A stretch of 64,000 nt of DNA from Leadbetterella sp964489955 (GTDB lineage Bacteria > Bacteroidota > Bacteroidia > Cytophagales > Spirosomataceae). Shown in pieces: positions 17,245-27,800 of the stretch. Each line of letters opens with the position of its first letter. Positions within the stretch are counted from its first letter, which is position 1. Under the pieces are notes generated by a model. It worked only from the letters and a program-made list of their open reading frames with translations, searched no databases and had not been told where the DNA came from. The stretch lies in assembly GCA_964489955.1 (NCBI GenBank), contig CAZBAV010000010.1, positions 18,588 to 82,587 on the forward strand. The letters are read 5' to 3'. A program made the translations under genes and the position numbers.

Positions 17245-17641
17245 TTATTGTGCTTATTGCATCATTTACAAAAATCGCTTTGAGATTTGTGTAAAACTAT
17301 ATTAAGGGGTGTTTTTATTATTTTTTGTTACAGTTCTAAGGCAAAGATTGCCCTGTCACCAAGTGCATAAGGTTCTTTTTTACGCTTATTAGTGTAATCG
17401 TGCGGCTGTAGTTTACTTAAGGGATTGTTTTTTTAACCACATAGATGAAAATTAAAAAAGAGGACATAGAAAAATTCATTTTTAACACAGAAGCTATGTG
17501 AAGCAAGCTTGCATGTCTTATGTCACCTTAATCTATTGACTCTATGTGGTTTAATGTTAGAAATTTATATTCTCAATACACTTTTACTGCTGAAGCAAAC
17601 TACACCCAATCGTTCTTTTAAAATGGCTTCTTGTAGGACTT
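17245..17641. other. Gene-free stretch containing a MITE-like inverted repeat
   Basis: No coding sequence is seen here. The main content is the inverted-repeat element at 17433-17554, which is annotated separately. Confidence 0.6.
17433..17554. repeat. MITE-like element with inverted ends
   Basis: The ends TTAACCACATAGA (17433-17445) and TCTATGTGGTTTAA (17541-17554) are inverted copies differing by one A. Inside are degenerate partial copies (GACATAGAAA, GCTATGTGA) and a central palindrome GCAAGCTTGC. From memory, similar ACCACATAG/CTATGTGGT elements occur between genes in many Bacteroidota genomes; this was not checked. It carries no gene. Confidence 0.65.
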
Positions 17642-18790
17642 TCAAAATAAATCGGTATCCGGCCATTTGATACTCTGGCTGTTTACTATTTTCCATGGTA
17701 GCTCATCTAAATCAGAGAAATAGTTAGAAGCAGAGGTGCGTGTGTTAGCTAGTATTGCCCAGCAGAATCCATTTGAACTACGAACTAAAATAGAAGCAGT
17801 TCCCGGTAAGCTACCTAAGTGCCACCAATTACCTGCTGTGTTAACTTGCCATCCATTTGCATAATTTGAATTAGCACTAGATGGAGTTGTCATTTGTGTA
17901 ATTGTTAATGCTGTAAGTATATCTGGTTTGGTGTTGTAGCCGTCTACTGCTACCTGAAGTCTTAGGAGGTCTGTAGCACTTGCAATCCAGCCCCCATGGG
18001 CGTCCATTCTACTGATGTTATACAAATAAGGATTTTCATTACCACTACCGTAGTACATCACCTCATTTGGTTTGCGGTCTTCAAGTTTGTTGCCGCCAAT
18101 ACGCATATTTTGTATTCCAGCTGGCTTAAGTACTTCAGCTTGTACATATTGCTCATAAGTTTGCCCTGTTATTTTTTCTATTATTCTGCCAAGAACACAA
18201 TATCCAAAATTAGAGTAATCGTATTTTGTGCCTGGTGTGCTGGTAAGGGGTCTATTAGTTAAAGTCCAGGTAATGAGTTGGTCTGCTGTAAGATTAGGTT
18301 GTAAAAACATAGGGTCGTTTACAGAGTTTCCCCAACCACCGGAAGTATGCTGGAGCAAATGTCTTACCGTAATAGAGGATACAGTGGCGTTAACATTGCC
18401 GTATGTTGTGCCCAGTATGCTACCAGCTCCAAAAGCTTTACTATCGAGACTGAGTTTACCAGCCTGTATAAGTTTCATAATTGCTACTCCGGTGATGGGC
18501 TTAGACACACTAGCTATACGGAGCAAATGGTTGTTTTTTAGCTCTTCGCTATTATCTGCTTTACCGTATGATTTTGCATAGACTAACTTTCCTTGTCGTG
18601 TGAGGGCAATTTGTAAACCCGGTACATTGTGTTTGGTCATAAAGGAAGATACAAGCTGGTCTATTTCCACAATATCTTTTTGTGCTCCAACTGGGTTTGT
18701 TGGCTCTGGTGTTTCGTCCTCTTTACTAGAGCAAGCCAAAATGAAAAGTAGAAATAATACACTAGCTAATTTAGTAAGCAGTCTCTTCAT
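17642..18790 (-). CDS. Class-C beta-lactamase-like serine hydrolase lipoprotein
   Basis: This 382-residue member of the beta-lactamase/transpeptidase-like family (Pfam Beta-lactamase type) has a lipoprotein signal with lipobox ILAC (Cys at about 20), so it is anchored in the cell envelope. The SxxK motif is Ser94-Val-Ser-Lys97 (SVSKP), the YxN motif is YSN in YDYSNFGY, and a third motif HLGS lies near the C-terminus (WWHLGSLPG). Such proteins may be peptidases or esterases acting on peptidoglycan or D-amino-acid peptides; true beta-lactamase activity cannot be claimed. It is divergent from the histidine kinase gene at 18951. Confidence 0.9.
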   Translation of the reverse strand: MKRLLTKLASVLFLLFILACSSKEDETPEPTNPVGAQKDIVEIDQLVSSFMTKHNVPGLQIALTRQGKLVYAKSYGKADNSEELKNNHLLRIASVSKPITGVAIMKLIQAGKLSLDSKAFGAGSILGTTYGNVNATVSSITVRHLLQHTSGGWGNSVNDPMFLQPNLTADQLITWTLTNRPLTSTPGTKYDYSNFGYCVLGRIIEKITGQTYEQYVQAEVLKPAGIQNMRIGGNKLEDRKPNEVMYYGSGNENPYLYNISRMDAHGGWIASATDLLRLQVAVDGYNTKPDILTALTITQMTTPSSANSNYANGWQVNTAGNWWHLGSLPGTASILVRSSNGFCWAILANTRTSASNYFSDLDELPWKIVNSQSIKWPDTDLF

Positions 18791-18911
18791 GATTATATTT
18801 TTTTACAAATTTCGTCTTTAAATAGAGGTTGCAAAATCTGTATTCATACACATTTTGATATATACTATTCTACATATGCTATCTAGGGAAACCTACATTT
18901 TTTGGTACAGA

Positions 18912-18943
18912 TTTGGAGACTTAAATTGAATTGCATATTTTTC
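18912..18943 (+). promoter_or_regulatory. Putative Bacteroidota-type promoter of the histidine kinase gene
   Basis: TTTG at 18912-18915 and TATTTTTC at 18936-18943 are separated by 20 bases and match the TTTG / TAnnTTTG consensus except for the last base. The predicted start of transcription is almost at the ATG (18951), so the message may have hardly any leader. Confidence 0.55.
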
Positions 18944-18950
18944 TAACATC

Positions 18951-20822
18951 ATGAAAAACAGTTGTTTTGTATTCGTTATTTTAATAGTTTTTAGCCTAAA
19001 GGGGTTTTGCTCAGGAGATGGTATTCTTGAGCAAAAGAAGAAGATATTGGAGCTTATGGAAGAAGCCCAGTCAATTGAGCGGGACTCGCTTCTTTTACTC
19101 AAGTTTAGAGTTTTTATGTCGGGAGTAGGACCTGTTGGAGAAACAGATTTTAAAGCTTCTACTCTGGATTTCTTATCCGGTGTGGCGGCTACTAGTAAAT
19201 GGCGTTTTGCCAATGCTAACTACCTGTATTTGCAAGGTAGCGAACACTTAAAGCGGAACAAACTCTATAGTGCTTTTAGCTATTTGGAAAAGTCTATGTT
19301 GGCTTTTAAGGAATTGGGAGACTTGTATAATTACGGAAATGTAAATGATAAGTTTATTCCCTTGCTGAATTGGTATGTTATAGAAAATGATGTTTCTGGT
19401 GAGGCAGTTCAGAAGTACGCAAACTATATTAAAGATGCAGTTTTGGTTGCTGAAGATGGCGGTAGAGAAGAAGTTATAGCAAATCTTAAAATCACACAGG
19501 CCTCGTATTCATTATTTGTTCTCAAGGACTTTAAGGGTGCACTTAGAATGATAGACGAAATAATGTCTTTAATAAAGGATAAGAATCGTAAAGACTGGTT
19601 TGATTATTATTATGTTACGCTCATGGGTAAAGGTTTAGCCTTGTTAGAGTTGGGAGAAACACAGAAGGGCGAATCTCTTTTAGAAGAAGTTGACCTGGCT
19701 TGCAAGGAGCTGAGGGGATTTGGAAAGGCAGATTATGTGAGGGGGCAGCTTGCTGCTTTTGCAGGGAAGTTTTATTTAAACGAAAAAAAATATGATAAAG
19801 CTCTAAAGTACGCTTCTTTGGCTGAAGAGGGTACAAACTTTCTGGAGTTTCCCTATTTTCAGAATTATCTAAATAAGATTCTTTACCAAATTTACAAACA
19901 CAAGGCTCAGCCAGTAAAAGCACTGAATTATTTAGAAAAGGTACGTAAATATGAGCATGAAGCAGAATGGTCTAAGCTAAACCAGAGTTTTGCAGAGTGG
20001 CAGCTGAAGTATGATTCAGAGAAACAAAAAAACAAAATTGCGTCTCTTGAGAACGAGAATCTGCTTAGAGCCCGTCAACAAAGTCTTCTTGTGCGTAACC
20101 TGCTGATTATTGTAGTCATTTTTGGGGCCTTGGCTTCGGTGTATATTGTGGGTAATAACAAAAAATTGAGAGAGAAAAACGAGGAGCTTAATGGTAAAAA
20201 TCGTGAGATCTCAAGGGCCGAGGTAAAAGGTCAAACGATTGAGCGTAAGCGGGTAGCTTCGGAGTTACATGATAATTTGAATACAAAAATTGCCGCGTTA
20301 AGGTGGCGGGTTGAATCTATAGACCTCAGTAAAGCACCCGAAGAAAATGAAATACAGGTTCTTGTTAAGATTTTAGATGAAATTTATAGAGATGTGCGTC
20401 TAATTTCCCATAACCTAAGTCCATTAGATCTTGGATATCGGGGACTTGTAAATTCTCTCAATAAGCTGGTAGGTGATCTTGTGGGTCATTCAGTTAAGTT
20501 TCATTTAGAAACAGAAGGTTTTCCACATAATCTTGCAGTAGATTTAGAATACCAAATTTACAATGTTGTATTAGAGCTAATCAATAATATACTTAAACAT
20601 TCTAATGCCAATGAAGCCTGGATTAAGCTGAATAATACTGGAAAGACACTAAACATTTTGGTATCTGATAATGGTTTAGGTTTGGGGGACTACTCTGCTT
20701 CAACAGGTGTAGGACTAAAAAATGTACGGTCTAGGGTGGCAGAACTAAATGGAGAGGTATCATTTCTTGACAGGCAGCCCAATGGTACCACAGTCTTAGT
20801 TAATCTTCCATACTCTTCGTGA
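18951..20822 (+). CDS. TPR-type sensor histidine kinase (HisKA_3/NarL family)
   Basis: This 623-residue membrane sensor kinase has a signal peptide (about 1-21). A large periplasmic TPR-like helical sensor region follows (about 25-365), then a coiled stretch, a single membrane segment (about 383-402, LIIVVIFGALASVYIVG) and a cytoplasmic kinase core. The phosphoacceptor is His440 in ASELHDNLNTKIAALRW, the HisKA_3 signature. The ATP-binding domain shows VLELINNILKHSNA (N box), SDNGLGLG and STGVGLKNVRSRVAEL (G boxes). The LuxR-type response regulator immediately downstream, in convergent orientation, is its likely partner. The signal sensed is not known. Confidence 0.94.
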   Translation: MKNSCFVFVILIVFSLKGFCSGDGILEQKKKILELMEEAQSIERDSLLLLKFRVFMSGVGPVGETDFKASTLDFLSGVAATSKWRFANANYLYLQGSEHLKRNKLYSAFSYLEKSMLAFKELGDLYNYGNVNDKFIPLLNWYVIENDVSGEAVQKYANYIKDAVLVAEDGGREEVIANLKITQASYSLFVLKDFKGALRMIDEIMSLIKDKNRKDWFDYYYVTLMGKGLALLELGETQKGESLLEEVDLACKELRGFGKADYVRGQLAAFAGKFYLNEKKYDKALKYASLAEEGTNFLEFPYFQNYLNKILYQIYKHKAQPVKALNYLEKVRKYEHEAEWSKLNQSFAEWQLKYDSEKQKNKIASLENENLLRARQQSLLVRNLLIIVVIFGALASVYIVGNNKKLREKNEELNGKNREISRAEVKGQTIERKRVASELHDNLNTKIAALRWRVESIDLSKAPEENEIQVLVKILDEIYRDVRLISHNLSPLDLGYRGLVNSLNKLVGDLVGHSVKFHLETEGFPHNLAVDLEYQIYNVVLELINNILKHSNANEAWIKLNNTGKTLNILVSDNGLGLGDYSASTGVGLKNVRSRVAELNGEVSFLDRQPNGTTVLVNLPYSS

Positions 20823-20824
20823 AT

Positions 20825-21469
20825 TCAGATCAGGTTGTATTTCATAGCATACTTTATTATGCCTATGGAATTCTTAACTCCCAATTTCTGCAATATCTTA
20901 TGACGGTGGTTTTCTACAGTTCCTGTAGTTATAAATAGCTTTTCTGCTATTTCAGGAGAAGAGAGTTCTTGTGCAATAAGTTTCACTACTTCCAGTTCTC
21001 GAGAAGATAAGGCTTTGAGGTCTTCTAGATAAATTTCCGGTGACAGAGGCAGACTTGGAGCCAGAAGCTCTTTCATTACATCTTCACTAAAAAAGCGGCC
21101 GCCATCAAAGATAGTCCGCAAGGCTTTTTCCAATTCTGTTTTGCTAGCTTTTTTTGTTATATAACCGTCAATTCCCGACCTAAAAGCTTCTTTTATAGCA
21201 TCTGCGGTATCACTTACAGTAAGCATAAGGACTTTTGTGTTGGGGTACTCTTCTAATATCTTAAAAGTTAGTTCTATACCGTTTATGTAGGGCATATTCA
21301 TATCACAAATAACAGCATCTACTCTAATCTCTTTCATGCTTTTGAGTACGTTCCGGCTATCACTTATAGTATCTACCACTTGCATGCCTTCTATAGAATT
21401 GACCAAAAGTGCAAGACTTTCCAGTAGGATTTTGTGGTCGTCAACAATTAGTATATTCTTAGCTATCAT
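20825..21469 (-). CDS. LuxR/NarL-family response regulator
   Basis: This response regulator has an N-terminal receiver domain (about 1-120, acidic pair Asp10-Asp11, phosphoacceptor Asp56 in ICDMNMP, Lys in YITKKASK) and a C-terminal LuxR helix-turn-helix (about 150-210, LSSRELEVVKLIAQ and TTGTVENHRHKILQKL). The ATG at 21467-21469 is chosen over an in-frame TTG at 21490, because the receiver fold starts right after it (IAKNILIVDD). It faces the kinase gene with only two bases between the two stop codons. The convergent layout is unusual for a cognate pair but leaves little doubt that they are linked. Confidence 0.93.
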   Translation of the reverse strand: MIAKNILIVDDHKILLESLALLVNSIEGMQVVDTISDSRNVLKSMKEIRVDAVICDMNMPYINGIELTFKILEEYPNTKVLMLTVSDTADAIKEAFRSGIDGYITKKASKTELEKALRTIFDGGRFFSEDVMKELLAPSLPLSPEIYLEDLKALSSRELEVVKLIAQELSSPEIAEKLFITTGTVENHRHKILQKLGVKNSIGIIKYAMKYNLI

Positions 21470-21788
21470 ATAATTACCTTTCGATACCAAAAATAAGAAA
21501 ACAACGGCTTTGTTTTTAGCAAACTATAATAAATTTTAGTAAGCGGTAGCTTATCCTGGTTTACTTCTTTGTTTCTTCTTTACATGCTCGTCCTCTTTAC
21601 TTTAGTAAAGTGTTCAGTATGTATACTTTCCTTAATAGAATATAGGTTTTCATAGATAGTTTTTAGCTGGTGTAATTTATAGTTTTGCTTTGTTTTACAG
21701 GGTTTTATCATTGCTCTTTGACCATTTTATATATCCTTCTTTAATAAACTATTTACCATATTTTATTTTCCACTAATACGTTTTAGTT
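21470..21788. other. Divergent intergenic region
   Basis: These 319 bases lie between the response regulator (minus) and the metalloprotease (plus). No coding sequence or clear promoter pair was recognised. Confidence 0.45.
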
Positions 21789-24711
21789 ATGAAAAAACTT
21801 TTATTATTTTTCTTCCTGGTGCCATGTATTTCGTTTGGTCAAAATTTCATAAACCAACAATTTAACAGTTTGCAAGGTAACCCTGTTTCTATTGATTTGT
21901 TTTCACTTTCCACAGGTGCTCGAAGTATTCTTGGTGCCCCCGTTGATTCTATTGTGAGGTTATCATTAAATGAAGCCGCATTAGGTGCAATTTTAAAAAA
22001 TGGTCCGGAGTATCTTAGTTTTGCAATTCCCCAAGCATTTAGCCAAGATTTGGTAGTAGACCTTATCCCAAAGAATATCCATTCCCCTAATTTTTTTGTA
22101 AGGGATGCGGACGACAAAATAGTGGCCTACACTAATCAGAGTAAGTTTTACAAAGGGGTTGTTAGAGGAAAGAAAAATTCGTTAGTGTCTATGAGTATCA
22201 CAGAGTCTGGTATCAGTGGTTTTATATCTACTTTGGAGGGAACATTTGAGCTTGGTAAATTAGATGGCACAAAAGACTATGCTTTTTATGATATTGGCGG
22301 AATAAATGTTCCGGGTTTTGAGTGTGGGGTGGTAGACGATAGCTTAAAAACCAGTTTGCCTCCTGGGTTTTCGCTTGGAGTCGAAGCCAGTAATAGTGCT
22401 GTGGGGTGTAGAGCTGTCGAAATTTATTTTGAAGCAGATTATACAGTTTATCTAGGTATGTCCTCTAGCATTGCCAGTACAGTAAGTTATGTCAATGCTA
22501 TTTTTGCTCAGGTGGCAACCATTTATGAGAATGAAAATATAGATATAGTAATCTCAGGTATAAAAGTATGGAATAGACAAGACCCCTATAGCACAGCCGT
22601 AAGTACTGGAGATTATTTAGATAGGTTTAAGCAAAATTTAGGACCCTATTTTAATGGAGATTTGGCTCATGCACTTTCTTTTAGACATAATGGTGGAATT
22701 GCTTCAGATGTTAATGGTTTATGCGGGCCTTTTGGTTTGGGAATGAGTGGAGCTTTGGCTGCCAGTTTTCCTAACTTTCCTACGTACTCGTGGACAGTAT
22801 ATGTTGTGGCCCATGAGCTTGGTCATAGTTTTGGTTCTCGTCACACACACTGGTGTGGTTGGCCGGGAGGACCAATTGATAACTGCGGGCCTTCACAAGG
22901 TTATGTTTATGAACCAGTGGCAGGGGTTGTCTGCGGCACGGGGCCCAATCCGGGTAGTCAGGGTGGTACCGTTATGAGTTACTGTCATATGGTAAATGGA
23001 GTAGGGCTCAAATTCGCNNNNNNNNNNATTCGCTAATGGTTTTGGAACTTTGCCGGGAAATGCAATTAGGGCTAGGGTGCAAACTTGTATAGGTATAGCA
23101 TCTACTCCCACTAACCTTACTGTGACACAAATTACCGCCCATTCTGTAAAGTTGTCGTGGGATAACGTATCTGCAGAAAATAATTTTAGCTTAGAATACC
23201 GCAAAACGGGTGCTTCCGCATGGGAGGCTACAACAGTTAAGAAAAGGAATATATATATATATGGATTGGCTGCCAATACAGCTTACCAGTGGAGGGTTAA
23301 GGGTTCATGTTCTAGCTACGCTAATGGTACATTTACTACAAATAGTACAGCCGAATATTGTGAAGTAGCTTATAGTTTAGGTTGCCAGTATGTAGCAATT
23401 AACAGTGTTTCACTTGGCGGTACCACATTAAGTTCTTCTACAGGCTGCGGAAGCCCCTCTGCATACTCATATTATCCTGCAGTGATAAAAGAGCTGGCTG
23501 CTGGTAGTCAGTATTACTTCTCTGTTAGTTTTCCAAATACATATTTCCGTCAAATTGCGATATGGATTGACTTTAATGGAGACAAGATTTTTGATGAGTC
23601 TGAAAAAGTATTTTCTACATATAGTGAATCTGACGAAACTTCAGGGAATATCTTCATCCCTGGTAATGTAGCAGCTATTAATTCTACTCGTATGCGTATA
23701 GTGAGCTCATATAAGCATACACCTGCAAACCCTTGTGGAGGGTCATATATGCATGGAGAAACCGAAGACTATCTTGTAAAAATTACGAATAATAACTCTT
23801 GTCCTGCTGTCCCTTCTAACCCCGCTGTAAGCCAGGTTGCGTACACTTCTGCGACTCTTTCTTGGGTAAATAGTAGTTCGCCAAGTCTCGCAACTGTTGA
23901 GTATAAGCGTGTAGGTGTTCTGGAAAGATGGACAAGTTTTTCAACTACTTTAAATCAGATAGTATTAAACAACTTATTGGAAAATCACGCCTACGAATGG
24001 CGGGTAAGGATAGGTTGTTCTGGATACCTTTATGGTCCTACTTTTTCAACACTTATTAATGTTTACTGTGTTGCACGAGGGAATAGCTGTTCAGGGGATG
24101 CTATAAACTCCGTTAATATTGATGGAACAGTCTTAAGTACAGGAAGTGGATGTAATGGCGGATATTCATATTTCCCTTCACCGGTAAAAGAACTTCAAAA
24201 AGGACAGGCCATTAATTTTACTTTAAGTTTTACTAACCCATCATGGTCTCGTTATGTCTCCATTTGGATAGATTTAGATAATAGTAGTACTTTTGAAGCC
24301 TCAGAGCGTTTGTTTGCCTCTACATCTGGTGTTACCTCCTCTGTCGTTTCAAGCTCTTTTACTATTCCTGCTAATTCCCCAACCCAGAATGTGGTAAGGA
24401 TGAGGATTATTGCATCGTCTTCAGCACCAAGTAATCCATGTGTTAATTTCACTTATGGGGAAGTAGAAGACTATGACGTACGTATAGGTAATCCATGTCC
24501 ATCTATTTTAGTATTAGAAAGTCCTTCAGATAATTATGCGTCAGGGACTGTGACAAGACAAGTGTCTTCTTCAAATGGCGTGCTTACAGCTTCCAATACA
24601 ATTACGGGTGGTGCAAAAGTATCTTATGAGGGTAAAACTATTGAACTTAAGCCCGGTTTTATTGCAGATAGAGGAACTGTTTTCAGATCCGAGGTTGGGG
24701 GATGTCAATAG
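21789..24711 (+). CDS. Secreted zinc metalloprotease with FN3, GEVED and 3-coathanger domains (spans assembly gap)
   Basis: This secreted peptidase has a signal peptide (about 1-18, ending SFGQ) and a propeptide region. A reprolysin-like zinc metalloprotease domain (about 200-415) carries the motif HELGHSFGSRH at 342-352. Two fibronectin type III plus GEVED (beta-sandwich) units follow, containing IWIDFNGDKIFDESEKVF and IWIDLDNSSTFEASERLF. A C-terminal 3-coathanger stack-like domain ends it (GGAKVSYEGKTIELKPGF). Ten N at 23018-23027 break the frame, but both sides carry ATTCGC. Merging that overlap removes 16 bases and gives a continuous frame reading KFANGFGTLPGN, about 968 residues. It is therefore one intact gene, not two. 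A role in protein degradation at the cell surface is inferred. Confidence 0.88.
23018..23027. other. Assembly gap (10 N), apparently a missed 6-base contig overlap
   Basis: The left side ends in ATTCGC and the right side starts with ATTCGC. Collapsing them restores the metalloprotease reading frame, so no sequence appears to be missing. Confidence 0.85.
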
Positions 24712-24769
24712 TTTAATAGAATGTAGGAATAGGTTAGTAAATAATTGGTATTTAATACCTTATTTTAAG

Positions 24770-24806
24770 AAAAATCCCCAAATGTATTTATCATTTGGGG
24801 ATTTTT
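24770..24806. terminator. Bidirectional intrinsic terminator
   Basis: A perfect 15-bp inverted repeat (AAAAATCCCCAAATG / CATTTGGGGATTTTT) with a 7-base loop lies between the converging ends of the metalloprotease and GH127 genes, with A and T flanks suitable for termination in both directions. Confidence 0.9.
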
Positions 24807-24822
24807 CTGCAGATAATATTGC

Positions 24823-27800
24823 TTATTTCAGTTTTACATCCAAATATACAGAGTGACGACCGTAGCTTTCGTAGAATGGTTTATAAAGAATACCATCTAT
24901 AGTAAACTCAAGTTTCTTAGGGTCGCCAGAAATAGTTTTGCCTAAATCTTTTGCATCAAGGGTAACTTTACGCCATTCTTTACTTGCTTCTGTCTCTTGA
25001 GCAGCTAAGAGAACCGGACCGTAGAAAAGGCTGGCTATGTTTTGTTGATCCATCACGGGGTCTAAATGGAATCCAAAAGGCATTTTAAGTTCTATTGTAT
25101 CTCCATTTTTCCAGGTACGGCTCAGGTTAAGATAGCTGCCTGCTTTTCCTTGGTGCTTATGTTCTTTACCATTTATTTTCACTACAAAACCGTTTTTAGC
25201 CCAACTCGGTATACGTACTTGAATATCGAATTTTCCGCTTCCTTGTACAGTTAAACGGGTGTGGTCTTCGTGAGGGAAATTGGTGTTTTGTACTACTTTT
25301 ACCTTGCGTTCTGACCAATTAAGCGTAGATGGAATATACAAGTTCACATAAAGTGTTTTATTATCCGTACTCTTAAAGTATATAGAGTTTTGTAATTTGG
25401 TACTACTTTCAATGGCAGTACCGTTACAGCATGTGAAACCGGTCATATTAGGATTACCAAATTGTTTTACGGAACCTGGTCTCAATGGAACGTGGTAGGT
25501 GTTTGCTGGAGTATGCTCTGCCACAGAGGCCAAAATGTGGTTGTAAAGACCACGTTCATAGTAGTCCATAAGTTCTGCACGTTGGTCAAACAAAAACAGG
25601 TTGCTAGTTAGTTTTAGCATATTGTATGTAGCACAAGTTTCGTTTTGGCCGCCCGCAGATAGGCCATTTTGGTAGATGGTGGCGGGCTCACTTGTAAAGC
25701 ACTCCGCATTGGCCGGATTTCTTGCTCCTGCCACACCTCCTATGCTATACATATAATCGTTTACAGCTTTATACCAGAAATTATCTGCCACTTTGTAGTA
25801 CTCGGGATCATTGGCTACACGGTACATCTCTATACTTCCTACCACTTGTGGTATATGTTGGTTTGCATGTAAACCACGGAAAGAATCTACATTTTTAGCT
25901 AGACCGTGCGAATGGCTTGGGTCGCCAAAAAACATTTTTATGTTATCAAAAAGCTGTGCTGTCTTTAGGTACTTAGCGTCTTTAGTAATATCATAAAGTC
26001 TGGCCATAGATTCATTCATTCCTCCAAACTCGCCTGCAATGTACGTGTTCCAGATTTTAATAAGTGTGTCTTGTGGTACCTGAGCCAAACGAGCATGTAC
26101 CCAGTCACTCATACCTGTGGCTACGTCAAGGGCTTTTTTGTTCCCAGTAACATCATAAACATCCATTAGGCCGGCCAAGATTTTATGTAAAGTATAATAC
26201 GGAGCCCAAACTTGGTTCTTTTGTCCACCATATTTCGCTCCTTTTTCCAGCATAATAAATTGGTCTGGGGGATACGCACTTATATAACCCACACCCCAGT
26301 TCCAATAGTCGGTACGTATACCCTCTGTACTTAAGTCTGAATTGTACTCAGTTTTACCAGGCCCCATCGGTACTACGGTTGGGTCGCTCACTGATTTTTC
26401 TCCCGCTTCTGCTGGCTTGCCAGAGAGCTTTGACAAGTCGTAAAGTGTGTTTACCAAAACATCCATTTTAGTAGCGAAGTTGGCCTGCAGATCTTTGTCA
26501 TGACCAGATCCTGCATAAGCTTGGGCTATAGCGGTTAAGTAATGACCGGTAGCATGCCCACGTAATTTGGTATCTTGGCTATCCCAAACACCTAGTGGCT
26601 TGGTACCTTCCGGTTGCTTCTGTCCGAATGCATGACGAAACATGTATAAGAAGGAATTGGGGTCGGTTTTGGCCAAAGTATTTACAAACTTATTACGGTT
26701 TTGTATAAACTTGGTATCGTGTTTATGATCGTCGGCTTCTAGTGTTACTTGGTCCAAATGGAACGCTTCCAGTGTAGCACTCGGCGTCTTTGATTTTGCA
26801 CCGTCTTTAACTGTAATGGTAGCTTTGGGCTTAAAATCTGTTCCCGGGACATGGCCTGTGATAATGTAAGTCCCTGCTTGTAGAGCTTCAGAATTATCCT
26901 TTGGTGCTGGCCAAATCACACGTACTTTTGGCCCATTTATACCTTCCTTGTATGTTCCTATAACATGAGTTGGTAAACGTGGTAATTCACCTAGTTCAGT
27001 TTGGACAGTAACGTCAGATACTTTGGTTAAATATGCATTGTAAAGCAGCGACTCTTCTTTAGTGAATTGCTGTAGATTCTCTTCAGGTTTGCCCACATTA
27101 ACGGCTCCACCTTGGTTGCCTTTTGCATTGTAAAAAATACCTGCGACTTGCTTGCGGGTAAGTGCAACTCTATAAATTCTAAAATCGTGTAGTAAGGCAT
27201 TTAAATTTGGTTCTCCAGCTGTAAGTGACTTACCAATGTACAGGGTGTTCTTTTCACCACCGAAAACAGAAGCTAAATCAGAGGGGATTTCTTTGGATTC
27301 TCCAACTGGTCTTCCATCTACATAAGTTATCAGACTCTTATTTGATAAATCAACAACTATAACAAGATGAACCCATTTTTGTAACTCAATGCCCGATGCC
27401 AATGCTCCTGGTTTGTCGGTTTTTCCTGCTGTAATACCTGCTTCAAACCCGCTTTGGTTTTTTGTACCAACAGGTGTGGCAAAGAAATGCTTTTGAGAGT
27501 CCTTTCCAAAGTCAAAGAAATATTGTCCGGCTTGGTTGGAACGTAAATTTATCCAGCCCGAAATACTGATTGACTCTAAGTCTGTTAAAGTGTTTGTAGG
27601 TAATGTAACAAACTCAGAACCCGTAAGGGAAAGTACTTTTCCGAAGCGGTTGTCGTTTACGAATTTTGCCTGGGATTCGGCATGGAGGTTGTTTCTTGAC
27701 CAATCCTTGGTGTCACCATCAAATACATAACGTGCTATCATACCCGTTTCTCCAATCCCGTCCAATATTTGGTCGCCGCCCTGAGCGTTTGCATTATATG

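Noticed and set aside
17642..18790. Antibiotic-resistance beta-lactamase
   Set aside because: Only the general serine-hydrolase fold motifs are present and the lipoprotein anchor suggests an envelope peptidase or esterase; no specific beta-lactamase family was recognised.
18893..19213. Minus-strand open frame covering the start of the histidine kinase gene
   Set aside because: Antisense shadow of the kinase signal peptide and TPR region; no start-site or family support.
21789..23050. Metalloprotease as a truncated pseudogene followed by a separate FN3 protein
   Set aside because: The break is caused by the N run; merging the duplicated ATTCGC restores one continuous frame.
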